From Dysidea avara (Eukaryota > Porifera > Demospongiae > Dictyoceratida > Dysideidae), in assembly GCF_963678975.1 (NCBI RefSeq), contig NC_089273.1, positions 24,508,356 to 24,572,355 of the forward strand: DNA of 64,000 nt. The letters are read 5' to 3'. The notes under the pieces were generated by a model. It did no database searches, was not told where the DNA came from, and saw only the letters and a program-made list of their open reading frames with translations. Made by a program: the position numbers and the translations under genes. Positions 23,347 to 36,348 of the stretch are shown here, piece by piece. The stretch's first letter is position 1. The number at the start of each line of letters is the position of its first letter.

Positions 23347-24730
23347 AAAGTAGCTTTTTATAAACTAATGGAAGGATAAAGCTCATTGAATGTACAGGTG
23401 AGACTGTTATCAGCGTGATAACTACAGGCTTTATATACTTTATAACAGCACTTACTTTTCTTTCCCTTTAGTCTTAACCTAGCAATTAACACTGATAAAC
23501 AGTTACAACTGAATAGCTTGTAGCTACACTGCTCGTTGATTTGTTTTCTACCTCAGTGCAGAAGGTGTTGTGGGTTTAGGAATACTGTTGGGTATGGGAG
23601 GCTGGACTATGTGGGTACTAATTTGTTTACACTACATAGTTGTGGTAGTTGAGGGTTGCCTATAGAGAAAACCTGTTTCTGCAGAGTATATAACATATAG
23701 AACATGTAGAGCAACCAGATTCGATGATGATCGAATCTAAATCATCAGCTTGTATAACATGTAGAGTAACCAGATTCTCCTGACTCCAGTCAACCTCAGA
23801 CTATGGTGAATACCCAACAAACTTGTACCACTGTTGCCACTGCCAGTGTTGGGATGGTTTTGTATGAACACGTTGAAGATAGCAAAGAACTGTTTCTATG
23901 ATATGTATGTACACATTTGCAAATGTGCATCAGGTACTAATGCCCACTGTGTGTAGGAATGATTCTTTCCGGGTATCAGCTTCAAAAGCATCAAAATGAT
24001 AAGATGCCTAAAAGACAAAACAAATACCATACATGAATTATGCAATATTAAAAAAGTATCCATGTGTTTGTTCTGCTATACAATACATCCATGTGCCAAC
24101 ATTTATACAGTACACTTTGGGCTGGGGGGAGGAGGTTAGAAAAAAAGAGTACTCTTTGTACGCTTGCAAAAAAAGCAGAAAATTGTGGACCACCCCTTAC
24201 TAAGATTGGCTTGAGCCATTTCCTTCGCAACTGATACTCCGTCAAGCTACTGGCTTCCTCCTTGGCCTCCGCCTCTAATGCCAGCGCTCATTTGTGCATA
24301 TTGTTTGCTGCATGATCCTTGAAGGTCAAAACACAAATATTGGTCATGCCTTCAATAAAGACTGGCCTATAGTTTCACATCGAGCACAGCTTATCATTAA
24401 ACATACGCATTTTAGCATGGTCATGTGCTCCCGATCACCAGATACGCTGTTTCAAACTGCAACCATCGGATTATCTGAAGACTTTTATCATTTTCAGACT
24501 CTCACTTCTCCACTGTTTTCTTTACTACCACACGCTTTTTAGTGCTTCTGTAACCATTGCTAGCAGTATCTTCACCGGCTCTCTTTTGTCAGGACAATTT
24601 GTCCGGATAAGTATAAACTTATTTAGTCATTCCGTGTATTTCCCGGATAATGTCCAGTTGTCGAACGTTATTTGGAGCACTGGATTGTATGAGACAGAGC
24701 CTTCTGAAATGTACTTGTCAATCAAGGGTT
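23347..24730. other. No gene recognised (includes the right shoulder of the Harbinger-type element)
   Basis: Nothing coding is convincing. At 23710-23770 the phrase 'catgtagag-aaccagattc' occurs twice about 60 bp apart, separated by a short palindromic 'gatgatgatcg' area. The 82-codon frame at 24294-24542 has no recognisable motif. Confidence 0.35.
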
Positions 24731-25445
24731 TTACAGGTTTTTGCAATTGAATTCGGCGACTTTGCAATTGAATTCGTCCCGTTTGCAATTGAGTTCGTCG
24801 CTTTTGCAATTGAATTCGTCCTGTTTGCAATTGAATTCGTTCCGTTTGCAATTGAATTCGTTGGTTTTGCAATTGAATTCGTCCCGTTTGCAATTGAATT
24901 CGTCGCTTTTGCAATTGAATTCGTCGCTTTTGCAGTTAAATTCGTCCATAACAAGAATGGCAGCTGGAGCAAACATGAAAACATGATGTAGCAGCTGCTA
25001 CAAGAACTTGTTCAAGTACAACAGTAGTAAACAACTCTTTATAAGGCAATAATTCTTCCTCTACAGCCTCTCCAACAACATTCCAAACTCTACTACGCCA
25101 TTCGCGATGAGTGTGGTCACTCGCGAGCAAGCTAATTAACTTGTCAGACAGCTATCAGCTTCGCGTACTACCAGCTTCAATTACCTTCTAGTGTCTCAAG
25201 TGTAACTCTCCAAGGCATAAATAGTTCATCTCTTAATGAACGGGTTGGTTTCTTGGAGCCGTTTTGTTTATGACGAATTGTAATGCAAACGCGACGAATT
25301 CTATTGCAAAACCGACTAATTCAACTGCAAAAGCGACGAATTCAATTGCAAAACCGACGAATTCAATTGCAATACCGACGAATTCAATTGCAAACGGGAC
25401 GAATTCAATTGCAAAGGCGACGAATTCAATTGCAAAAACCTGTAA
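24731..25445. mobile_element. Fold-back element made of inverted 21-bp tandem arrays
   Basis: Both ends read TTACAGGTTTTTGCAATTGA inwards, apart from small differences. The left array (about 24738-24950) has ten units of TTTGCAATTGAATTCGTC plus three variable bases. The right array (about 25283-25440) has seven units in the opposite orientation. The middle (24951-25282) is unique sequence. Each unit contains overlapping CAATTG and GAATTC palindromes. The array translates without stops in several frames (for example NSIAKAT repeats), but the uniform period makes it a minisatellite and not a gene. It ends 49 bp before the splice acceptor of the NLR exon, so it lies in that gene's intron or 5' flank. 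Confidence 0.82.
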
Positions 25446-25480
25446 CTTAAATTTGTTTGCTGTACATCACATTTGCATGT

Positions 25481-25494
25481 GCTTTCGCTTGCAG
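25481..25494 (+). other. Probable 3' splice site of the giant NLR exon
   Basis: The sequence gctttcgcttgcag is a pyrimidine-rich tract ending in CAG. The open frame extends a few codons upstream only to a TTG, not an ATG. The first in-frame ATG (25671) lies past the death fold. A spliced start is therefore likelier, with the next exon base completing a split codon (phase 1). No upstream coding exon could be identified. Confidence 0.6.
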
Positions 25495-28400
25495 GTTCAA
25501 GACCTCAATTGAGGGATGTACACAACCTTGTTACACCTGACTATGCAGCCCACTGGAGAGCAATTGGTACTCAACTAGGATTGAAGATTGGGTTGCTGGA
25601 TACAACAGATCACGATCATCATCACAAAGCTGAAGATTGCTGTAATGCAGTATGGGAGCAGTGGCTTGACATGGATTCTACTGCATCATGGAGTAAGGTA
25701 ATTGAAGCGGTTGAGTCATCAGCAGTAGTGAGTGTTGTACATAAAGATGCAGTAATAGACAATTCTTCCAAAGATACTGTATCTGAACCACTTACTAATG
25801 CACGTAATCAACTACAGGAGTTTTATACCAATGAAAGATACAAAGCTTCTGAGGATGATTGGCCTTCCTATCAACCAGAGCATTTTACTAGTGTAGCACT
25901 TATTCATCATAGAGAAAAACATGTTACTACAAGAGAGGTGATTGCTATTGCTAATGTATTGCACAAAGGGGAGGTTAATGTGGGTTGTGCTTCTAATGAA
26001 AACCAACAAGGGTCATCATATTTACAATATTATGATTCTAAAATTTCTACAAACATAGCAGAGATTTTCTGCAAGTTAACATCACCCACATCACAAGGTG
26101 AGCAAAGGGTGATCTTAATTGAGGGGTCTCCTGGAATTGGTAAAACAATCTTGTCTAAGGAAATTGCTTTTCAATGGGCTAAAAATAAACTTTTGAATGA
26201 AAAACTGCTACTTTTCTTAATCTTTCTTCGTGATCCCTATTTGAAAAATGTTCAAACATTAGAGCACTTTGTTTGTTATGCTATAAGCTCTACTCAAAGA
26301 AATTCGATGGTAGCAGCAGTTGAGCAATATCTTGAAGAAACATCAGGTAAACACTGTGTGATAGTGTTTGATGGCTATGATGAAATATCTGAAGAAGTGA
26401 GATGTAATTCTTTTATTTCTAAGCTTATCAGTCGTAAAGTTTTGAAGCTTTCTAGCTTGGTAATCACGTCACGTCCAAGCACATCAGCCTATCTCCATGG
26501 CATTGCTGACCGTAGAGTAGAAATTTTAGGTTTTACTAAAGAAGACAGGAACAGATATATACATCAAAGTTTAGAAGGCAACACAGCTGAGATCAGATTA
26601 ATTGAGGAATACTTTGAGGCTAATCCCTTTATAGATAGCTTATGTTATATTCCACTAAACATGACCATTTTAATATGTCTTCTCAAAGAATCTCTAGGGA
26701 CTAGTACTAGGCTCCCAAAAACTCAAACAGAGATTAATAAGCAGTTTACTTTTGTGACAATTGCCAGATATTTAAGGAGACATCATAACCATACATTAGA
26801 TGTTAAGTTTCTTCAAAACCTTCCAAATCCTTACAAGGAACAACTTGATAATTTGGCTAAATTGGCATTTGTTTTTCTTGGTAAAGACAAGATTGTCTTT
26901 AATGATGATGATGTAGCAAATGATTGTCCTGATTGTGTTGAAAAGTGGGACAGTCTAGGTTTGTTAAAGGTTGTAAAATACTCTAATGTTCTTGAAGATT
27001 CCACAAGCTTTTCATATAACTTCCTCCACTTTTCTATCCAAGAATTTTTGGCAGCATTCTACATTGCTTCATTAAGTGATAATAAAGTGATCAAAATATT
27101 GCAAAGTGATTTCTGGAATTCAAAGTATCTTAATATGGGAATTATGTACTTTGGGTTAACCAGTGGAAATTCTTTTGCACTTAAACATTTTCTGTCCGGG
27201 AATAGATTTGTTATTGTCAGTAAGCTTTTTGGAGCTAATCGTATTGGAAGAAGGGTTGCCGAAGACAGAGTTAAATGTCTTCACTTATTTCAATGCTTCT
27301 TAGAAGCAGATAATGTTAAATTAGTGCAAAAAGTTAGTAAAGTTTTAGCAGATGATAAAATAGACTTGAGCAATTATGCTTTATTGCAGAAAGATATTCA
27401 CATTTTCAGTTTCTTTCTTATAAGATCAGCAAACAAAAAATGGGAAAGATTAGATTTATCAAGCTGCTATATTGGTGATCAAGGCTTTGAAATCTTTACC
27501 AAGTCATTCGCAGAATGCAGCAAGAATAAAACAATAATTAAGACTGTATGTATGCCTTACAATCACCTAACATCCTCTTCTATCAATGGAATTATTAACC
27601 TGATTTTCTGTTTTAAAGTAGAAAAAATGTTTTTGTGTAATAATAATATTAACTTTGAAGAGTTTGATGATAAATTATTCACACACTCTATTGCTGACAA
27701 CAGAAGCATTATGATGGTGGTTGAAAAGATGGAAGGTTGTGAACTAAGCATTTACTGTATTAATTGCAATTATATTAATCCAAAAGTAGATGTTCTGTTA
27801 TTTAAACCAAATCATTATTATTTTTGGAATGCAAATATTCGGTCATATGATATTAGCATGTTCACAAGTGGCCATTCTGTTCACCTTACATGTTTAAGTG
27901 TGTATGAAGATAGTATGAATAGCAATGAAGAAGCTGTTAGCATAGCATCATTGCTTCAACCATTATGTCAACTTGGACATTGTCATGTTGAATATGTATT
28001 ACAATCTAATAATAACTTGTTTGCTGTCAATACCAGGATAACGAAGCTTACACAGGCACTTAAGAGTGAGTATTTATTGCGACATGAATATCCGAGTAAT
28101 GCTCAATGGAAAAATGTTGACCTGTATCATAGCTCAATTGGTGATAAGGGTTTTCAAGTAATCATACCTTATTTTATAAAACAAGACCATATAATGTATT
28201 TCGATACGTTTAATATTTCACAATGTCACTTGACAGAATTATCCATTAGCACCGTACTTGATCTTCTCAATACTTGTATAATAAGAAAATTAATAATATC
28301 TGATAACTCTATTCCTAATGATTTGTTACATAAAATGATTTTAAGTGAAATCTGTGTACAAAGTAAAATACTTAATTTTACAAAACAAGTTCCATTTACC

Positions 28401-31400
28401 TCATTCAATGGTAATGAAAGAGATGTTTCAAGTAGTGGGACAGAGCTACTTTACTCTGTGACCAAATTTATAGTCAACTGTGATATTGATGATGATATTG
28501 TAACAACAGCAACAAAATTAAATGACACTTGTGTTTCTTATGAACTGTTTCTATCAAATATAGAGTTACCTAAAGAAGATACTGAAAGCATAATAGCACT
28601 GTGTAAAAATCCTTTTCTACTTATAAACATATTTCAAATGAACATATCTGATGACCTTCAAGCTAAAATTGTGTGCATGCTTCGCAACAGTAGAAAGCCT
28701 CATTACTCATATGTTCTAGCTTCAGATTCAAAGCTGATGGCATACAAAGCAAAACAGAAGAACATCACTGAAGCGTTTAACAGTAAACCAGATATTCACA
28801 CAGTAGAATTAATACAGTGTGAGTTAGATTTTTCTAAATTAAGTTTATTACACTCTACGGTTGATCGCTTTTCAAAGCATTGGAATATTATTGACTTATC
28901 AGGTTGCAGTATAGGAGACGAAGGTTGTAACACTCTTTGCAAATCGTTCTTTGAATATGTAGGTTACATTAGCACGCTAAATTTATTTAATAATAGTTTA
29001 ACTTCTGTTTCTGTGAAGTATCTTGTAAACTTATTGCAGCACAGTGTTATCGAAGAAATAATGTTAACAAACAATGCAATTTCAGAGGATGATATCTACA
29101 CATCATTGTCCATTCATTGTTGTTCAAATGACTTAATAATGAACTTCACCTGTAAAATTCCACTTCTTATTATTTTTAGTGCATCACATGTGGACAAGTC
29201 CTGCGTATATCTGGTGAAATCCTCTGTTGACTCACAAGTTTTGCAAAAAATGGTGAACAAAAGGAAACAGGTATATGATGTATTCATTGTTGATGACGTT
29301 TTGAAGAAAATTCATAATACAGTAAAATATTTCAATTCAAGCTTGAAAATCTATCCTGTACCATCAGACATCTTGAATATCTTGCAGGAAATAATCAAAG
29401 CCTTTAAAAGTATAGAAACCATTGCTACTGTTGATGTTTCCTTCCTTGAATTTACTGATGCCACATTCCATGTGCTTTGCAATGAGCTGTTTAATCCCAA
29501 GAGTGTGTTGAAGTATCTTACACAACTCAATATCTCTGGCAATAAATTGACAGGATTTTGTCTTCATTTAATTGTGGAGTGTCTTCAACATTGTGTAATT
29601 CAGCAACTAATAATTTCTCACAACTATGTTCAGAATAGAGAGATTACAGATATTATTGCAGACTATTTTTCAAATAGTAACATTTGTAATTTCAAGTTGG
29701 GAATACCACTCATGATTGTAAATAATTCATCTATAGTTGAAAGTGGCTATACTGGCACACTATTCTTTAAAAATGTCATTAAGTTTGATCATATGCATGA
29801 ACTTTTCACTGCCTATTCAGAAAGTTATGCCTTAACTGATTATAACATCTTTTTTACTCACAATGATATAATGGTTGATGATTTGAATGATTCGTTATCC
29901 GTACTTTGCAATAACTTGCCTCGTAATACAAAAATAGTCATCTATGAAACAGATGTATCAGATGAAATAGCTGAAAAAATTGTTACAATTATCACTAGAG
30001 ATTTCACTCAATGTATTGGATTTATGTTAAGCTCTAAAACAAAACTGTTGGTCCATAGTTTCTTTCACGAATGTATTATTGCAAATCTGTCTACGGTTTC
30101 ATCACTAAACACCTTACAAATAGCAAATTGTAAGTTGGAACCAGATCAACTAAAAGTTATACTTGATGTGAGTTGTAAGTGCAAACACATTAATTTATCA
30201 GGATGTCACATAGGAGATGAGGGATTAAAGGCATTCTATGATTCATTTTTGGAAAGCTCAAGTTTGCCTCATATTAGTACATTGAACATTTCGAATAACA
30301 ACCTTACATCATCTTCCATTATAGAGTTACTGGGTCACTACATTATTGAGCATTTGATAATTTCTGGTAATGATATTGATGATAATGAGTTTAATAAGGC
30401 ATTATGCTTACAATATTGGACCAGTAAAACTGTTGTAAATTTTGGATATGCTATTCCATTAGTAGTTAGTGGTACTGTGCTTGATGTTGATGAAGACATT
30501 ACTGTTTGTAATGCATATATCACTGCAACTGAGACCACAGACAAGGTTTGCTCATTGGTAGTAAATGACAGTACTCAATACTATTATATTTACTATTTGA
30601 AAAGAAGACGAAAAATAACAGTTCTTTCATTTAAAAACAAAAATATGAGCGGATTATTTGGTCAAGCTTCAGCTATCTTTTTACCCCTGTTGGCAAATAA
30701 CATAAAATTCATTTTTGAAAGAAGGTTTCAAAACAATATTGATCTCAAGTGTGATTTTGATAATAAGGTTTTTAGCACAGCTTGTATGATGATTTTTAAT
30801 AAACACAGCTTACTCAGGCATGTTAATGCATTGACTTTATCTTCTAATGAATTGTCAACAGAGTGTATGTCAAAATTTATGGACGGTCTTCAGTATTGCA
30901 GTTTTGATTACATAATTAATGAATATAACCAAGAAGAAAGTTTTGGAGACCTTCTGTTCAAGAGATGTTGTACAGCTAAGAAAACTCTCAACACCATTTT
31001 ACGAAAGCCATTAACTTTGCTTAACTATTCCAAAATGAACAGGGGTGAATTTTTAAAGCATGCTATCACTTATTTTGTTAATTATGAACAGACTGCACAA
31101 CTTACAGAAGTCATTGATTCATTACAACACAAATGTGATGTGGAAGCTCACAAGTTAATGCTGGTTAACTTTTTATCAAAGAACCAAGATCTAATTGATT
31201 TGAACCTCATTCGGTTACTTTTACAGAAGTTTGCAATGATTAATCTAATAGTATATGAGGTGGGCATCAAAGATGACACAGCATTGGCGATAATTGATGC
31301 ATTACAAGTAATACAAGAAAGAGTAGAATGTGTTTTAGCCTCCAATACAATGTTCATGGTCTACAGAACTGAAGACAATAGAATTTTACAAGCACTTACA

Positions 31401-33920
31401 AATCATTTGTTTATAGGTACATTTTTACTTAAATGCTGTGTTTTATTCACAGAAACATTTGCACTTATTGGATTTATTCTGTCTAACAAGATGAAGCATT
31501 TAAAGAGAATTACTTTATCCAAGTGCTGGCTAAGAAGTAATGATTGCAATAATGCAATACTTGATGATTTCCATTATCAAGAGTTTAGTAAGATGTTCTT
31601 CCAAGATGCTGCAACGGTACATTATTTGAAGAAACTAGACATTTCTCAAAACCACATTACATCATCTTGTGTGAACACAATTATGTCATCTTTACAATCT
31701 TGTATTGTTGAAAAACTTATCATATCTGATACTGGACTTAATGATGGACTGGTTAATTCTGTGTTTGTAGCAGGAATTCATGGAAGAAATGATATTCTTA
31801 ATTTCATTAATGGAGTACCACTGATTATTATTAACATTGCACAAGAAGATGACTACTCAACAAACAGTTTCACAGCATTTGTAGTAAAATCTGCAGTCAA
31901 TGATAACTATCTTAATCTGCTTTCAGATATTTTAGAGTATCAAGCTTATCACTACAGTTTCTTTATGTTGAACAGCAGCATAGAAAGAAAATATGTAGGT
32001 TATGCCATATCATTGCTCCAACAGTTGACTCAAAAGGTTAAAGTGTTTTCTTTGCTTGGGACTGACCTGGCAGATGAAATGGCAATTATGATCAATGAAT
32101 GTTTAAGTAAAGTATCACAAATAACTGTGGAATATATTCTTGTATCTGATACAAAAATCAAAACTAATCAATTAATGACACCATCATCAAAAAGGAGCAA
32201 TCAATTAATTGATATTGTAGGATGTAGAGTTAGTGAAGAAATGTTTGCAATATTTTGCAAATCAGTGTTTCACGAAGTTAGTCATATCACAGAACTTGAT
32301 ATTACAGCTTATCAAATTAACTCTGTTTGCGTTGATATATTGATTAATTGCCTTAAATCCTGTTCTGTAGAAATTTTAAAATTAACAAATAGTAACAACA
32401 CACTAGACATGATTACAGATGCTATGCTTGATGCATATGTTACTGAGAAGCAAATCCAAAACTTTAATTCAGGAATTTTGTTAACAGTACTTGGTCATAC
32501 TAAAGTCAATGAATGCACTGAAATTTGGGTCAACTTGTTTTGTGTAAATGTTTATGCAGATGGTGCATTTGAAAAGCAATTTGCTGATGTTCTGGTGGAT
32601 AAGAAATATGCTCGATTGCAGTGTGTGTTTATAAATTTCTTCAGTAGCACTCAAAGAATGATTCCATTTTCAAGTAAATATCTGTGTAATTTCCTAGCAA
32701 ATGACAAAAACAAAGTTTTTGTATTTGAAGTTGGCTTGCAACATGAGACAGCAACAAATATTTTAGAACAACTTGTAGCAGTGCAAGAACAAGTTCAGTA
32801 CGTCATAGTTTCACCAAAAATGTTTTTAGCTTTTAAAGTTAGTGTAAACCTAATCATTAAAGCTCTAGCTGATGTACTGCACATCCCTGTACTTACAATA
32901 CCAGCATGTACAATTTCTGCTGATGCATCAACTGATATAGAATCTGTTTTAAGTGAAACATTCAAGTATTCTAGAAGAATTTGCTTATCACAATGTGATG
33001 TTAGTGATACTAAGTACAAGCAGATTAGCGATGTTTTATTCAGTAATAAGTTTATGTTCTATCTCAAAGAGCTTGACATTTCTTGTAGCAACCTCACATC
33101 TTCTTGTATTAGTACAATTATTGACTCGCTCAAGTCTTGCATCATTGAGAAGCTGATTACAGCTGATAGTATTAATAATGAAATTAACAACTCCCTCTTT
33201 ACTTCTGCCTATTATGGAAAACAGAATATTCTTAACTTTAAAAATGGAATACCTTTGATTGTTATAAGCAGAACGTATTTAATTACAAGCGACTGTGGTG
33301 GTCACAATGATAGAATATTCACTGATAAATGTACAGATGAATGTTCAGTGCAATCAGTGTTTGTTGTGAATGCTGAAATCAACAATTTTGTCATTAAGAG
33401 AATCACAAATGTATCAGAGTACAACATTCATTCATGCAGTCTTTTTCTTTTTGCTAATAACATAATCACAATTAATTTTACTACAGTTTTATCCTTTTTT
33501 CATCAGTTTTTACCAGTAATTACAGTGTTTGGAACTAGCTTGTTAGACAGTGTAGCAGTAAAATTTTCAAGCTATCTTGAGCAAATATCTAAGACTTATA
33601 TTGAGTATTATTTCATCTCAGAGACAAAGCTACTATCAAATATGCCAAACTCTCTACCGATCTCAGGATGGTTGGCCAGTAATCCAGTGATACACCTACC
33701 TGATTGCAATGTTGGTGAAGAAATGTTCATCATGGTTTGTAAATCATTGTCTAATTATCCATCTATCATTAAAGAATTTGATATTTCATCTTATCAACTA
33801 ACCTCAAAGTGTATACAGATACTTGTCGATTCTCTACAGTACTGCTGTGTTGAGAAGATGGTAATATTTAATTATGAAAATTTACTACATGAAATGACAG
33901 ACACAATATTCAATGTTTAA
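25495..33920 (+). CDS. Giant NLR-type receptor, 5' part: death fold, NACHT, LRR supermodules (truncated by insertion)
   Basis: About 2,808 codons with no intron. An N-terminal death-like fold (25520-25735; DYAAHWRAIGTQLGLKIGLL) is followed by a NACHT NTPase. That has Walker A GSPGIGKT (26124-26147), Walker B VIVFDGYDE (26358-26384), sensor LVITSRP (26457-26477) and the helical FLHFSIQEFLAAFY segment (27021-27062). From about 27440 LRR pairs begin (WERLDLSSCYIGDQG). They alternate with ~150-residue spacer blocks carrying the recurring NFxxGIPL and GTDLADEMA-like motifs. In the family, NACHT drives ATP-dependent oligomerisation, LRRs sense or inhibit, and the death fold recruits adaptors; its partner here is unknown. 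No signal peptide or membrane span is seen, so it is probably cytosolic. The stop at 33918-33920 is made by the first bases of the inserted retroelement. The rest of the gene resumes at 40730. Confidence 0.9.
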
Positions 33921-34881
33921 CACGCATTCTGGTACTATTACCCAATCGCCCCGGTGCAGAAGTGCCGGGCACTCAAGTTGTCGCCAAAGCCTATACAGCA
34001 TGAAGCCAGCCCTGCACCTTCTGCTCCGGGGTGATACATCAGATCACACTTCAACACTGATACCTATATAGCAGCTTACGGTACCTCACCTGCGTAGTAC
34101 CACAAGTTACCTTAGGGTGATGATGGTTGACATCACGGGGAGGCGAGCACCATGCCCGCTTCTCACCACCCAACCACCCCCGAGCATCATGTAGCGGGCT
34201 GGCACTCGCCCCCCCATGGGGGGTACCTGTAACGAGAACACACGCAGCAAGGCACAGTTAACACTACACAATAGCAATACTTAAAGTACATAACCCCAAT
34301 TAGCGGTAGCTTAGCAAACGATAATTTGGGTTAGGGGCAACTGAGGGGACTGACAATAGCACACAAGCAATATAACGAGTGAACACGCATGCAGCCTGGT
34401 ATAAGCCAGTCATGCGAACACACGGTTATTAAGCGTGCAGCAACAGCATCATGATCCACGTACACACATGCAATAACACGCATGCAAATAACACGCATGC
34501 AAATAACACGCATGCAAATAACACGCATGCAAATAACACGCATGCAAATAACACGCATGCAAATAACACGCATGCAAATAACACGCATGCAAATAACACG
34601 CATGCAAATAACACGCATGCAAATAACACGCATGCAAGTAACACCCATGCAAGTAACACGCATGCAAGTAACACGCATGCAAATAACACGCATGCAAATA
34701 ACACGCATGCAAATAACACGCATGCAATAATCACGCATGCAATCATGCAAATGACAACTGCAATCACACACGCACACATTGTAAGCCAGCGCAGAGGGGT
34801 AAAGCTGTGCAGAAGTCTGAATAAGTTTTGCACTACCTCGTCAGTTAAGATAGTATGTACGTAATATCGCTACTTGCACCC
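33918..34881 (-). repeat. Split direct repeat B2
   Basis: 964 bp, matching 35221-36214 (994 bp). The 30-bp difference lies in the 15-bp minisatellite. It contains a possible stem (ccccggtgcagaag with cttctgctccgggg) near 33950-34030 and a C7-ATGG-type run near 34190. The outer end is the NLR junction. Confidence 0.93.
34470..34745. repeat. 15-bp minisatellite in B2
   Basis: About 17 units of aataacacgcatgca with a few ccatgcaagt variants near the right end. It reads through as NTHAN, MQITR or ACVLF repeats in different frames; none is a gene. Confidence 0.95.
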
Positions 34882-34942
34882 TATGCTTGCCCCTCAGTTG
34901 CCGTAAGTATGAGGTGTCATGTGAATAGGGGGAGGGAGGGTG

Positions 34943-35220
34943 GGAAAGTTTTCTAAACAGAGAGAATGTCACACTGAGACGGCGTGGTGGCTCACGAGAG
35001 ACAATGTAGCACATGATAGAATATCACACTGAGACAACGTGGCGGCTCACGAGAGACAGTGTAGCATGTGAAGATAACTCGCTAAGCTGTTTACCTATTT
35101 AGAAAGATTACATCCAGCTTGACAGCCTGTTATTCTGGTTTATTGTCTATACGCTATGTTAACAACCAGCGTGTACCAGGCATGTTAACTTCAATTTATT
35201 GGCAAGCAATAAATTATATT
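34943..35220 (-). repeat. Split direct repeat A2
   Basis: 278 bp, matching 40452-40729 with about one mismatch (cacatgat against cacgtgat). It contains two tandem ~53-bp units starting tcacactgagac and sharing ggctcacgagagaca. Confidence 0.93.
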
Positions 35221-36214
35221 TAACACGCATTCTGGTACTATTACCCAATCGCCCCGGTGCAGAAGTGCCGGGCACTCAAGTTGTCGCCAAAGCCTATACA
35301 GCATGAAGCCAGCCCTGCACCTTCTGCTCCGGGGTGATACATCAGATCACACTTCAACACTGATACCTATATAGCAGCTTACGGTACCTCACCTGCGTAG
35401 TACCACAAGTTACCTTAGGGTGATGATGGTTGACATCACGGGGAGGCGAGCACCATGCCCGCTTCTCACCACCCAACCACCCCCGAGCATCATGTAGCGG
35501 GCTGGCACTCGCCCCCCCATGGGGGGTACCTGTAACGAGAACACACGCAGCAAGGCACAGTTAACACTACACAATAGCAATACTTAAAGTACATAACCCC
35601 AATTAGCGGTAGCTTAGCAAACGATAATTTGGGTTAGGGGCAACTGAGGGGACTGACAATAGCACACAAGCAATATAACGAGTGAACACGCATGCAGCCT
35701 GGTATAAGCCAGTCATGCGAACACACGGTTATTAAGCGTGCAGCAACAGCATCATGATCCACGTACACACATGCAATAACACGCATGCAAATAACACGCA
35801 TGCAAATAACACGCATGCAAATAACACGCATGCAAATAACACGCATGCAAATAACACGCATGCAAATAACACGCATGCAAATAACACGCATGCAAATAAC
35901 ACGCATGCAAATAACACGCATGCAAATAACACGCATGCAAATAACACGCATGCAAATAACACGCATGCAAGTAACACCCATGCAAGTAACACGCATGCAA
36001 GTAACACGCATGCAAATAACACGCATGCAAATAACACGCATGCAAATAACACGCATGCAATAATCACGCATGCAATCATGCAAATGACAACTGCAATCAC
36101 ACACGCACACATTGTAAGCCAGCGCAGAGGGGTAAAGCTGTGCAGAAGTCTGAATAAGTTTTGCACTACCTCGTCAGTTAAGATAGTATGTACGTAATAT
36201 CGCTACTTGCACCC
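35221..36214 (-). repeat. Split direct repeat B1
   Basis: 994-bp copy of the B repeat immediately downstream of the recombinase gene in sense orientation. It abuts A2 at 35220/35221, recreating the circle junction. Its minisatellite (35773-36078) has two more 15-bp units than B2. Confidence 0.93.
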
Positions 36215-36348
36215 AAATTCCCCCAAAATCTCCCCAGTTGCCCCCAGCGTAGCTGCATGGAAAATACTATATTTGAACTAATGATTGAAGTAGTGACATT
36301 TGTGATGATACAATATAGTGCATGTGGAGCAATTTGTCAAGTACATTG

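Larger units (their letters stand above)
19697..24196. mobile_element. Harbinger-type non-autonomous element, 4.5 kb, carrying nested elements
   Basis: Ends GGGGTGGTCCACAATTTTCT at 19697 and its inverse ending at 24196; similarity continues to about 45 bp, including GCTTTTT and AGCGTACAAA. The flanks are TTA at 19694-19696 and 24197-24199, a PIF/Harbinger-style duplication. No transposase or Myb frame is found. Most of the length is the hAT-type element at 19953-23338. Confidence 0.8.

Noticed and set aside
24627..25512. Repeat proteins such as NSIAKAT or FAIEFVA
   Set aside because: They are the 21-bp arrays of the fold-back element, open in many frames because the period is a multiple of three.
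34470..34745. CRISPR-like array
   Set aside because: Units are contiguous with no unique spacers, and the genome is eukaryotic.
34331..36197. Several 82-158 codon frames with NTHAN, MRVIC or ACVLF repeats
   Set aside because: The period is exactly 15 bp and the frames are open on both strands at once; this is the minisatellite in the B repeats.
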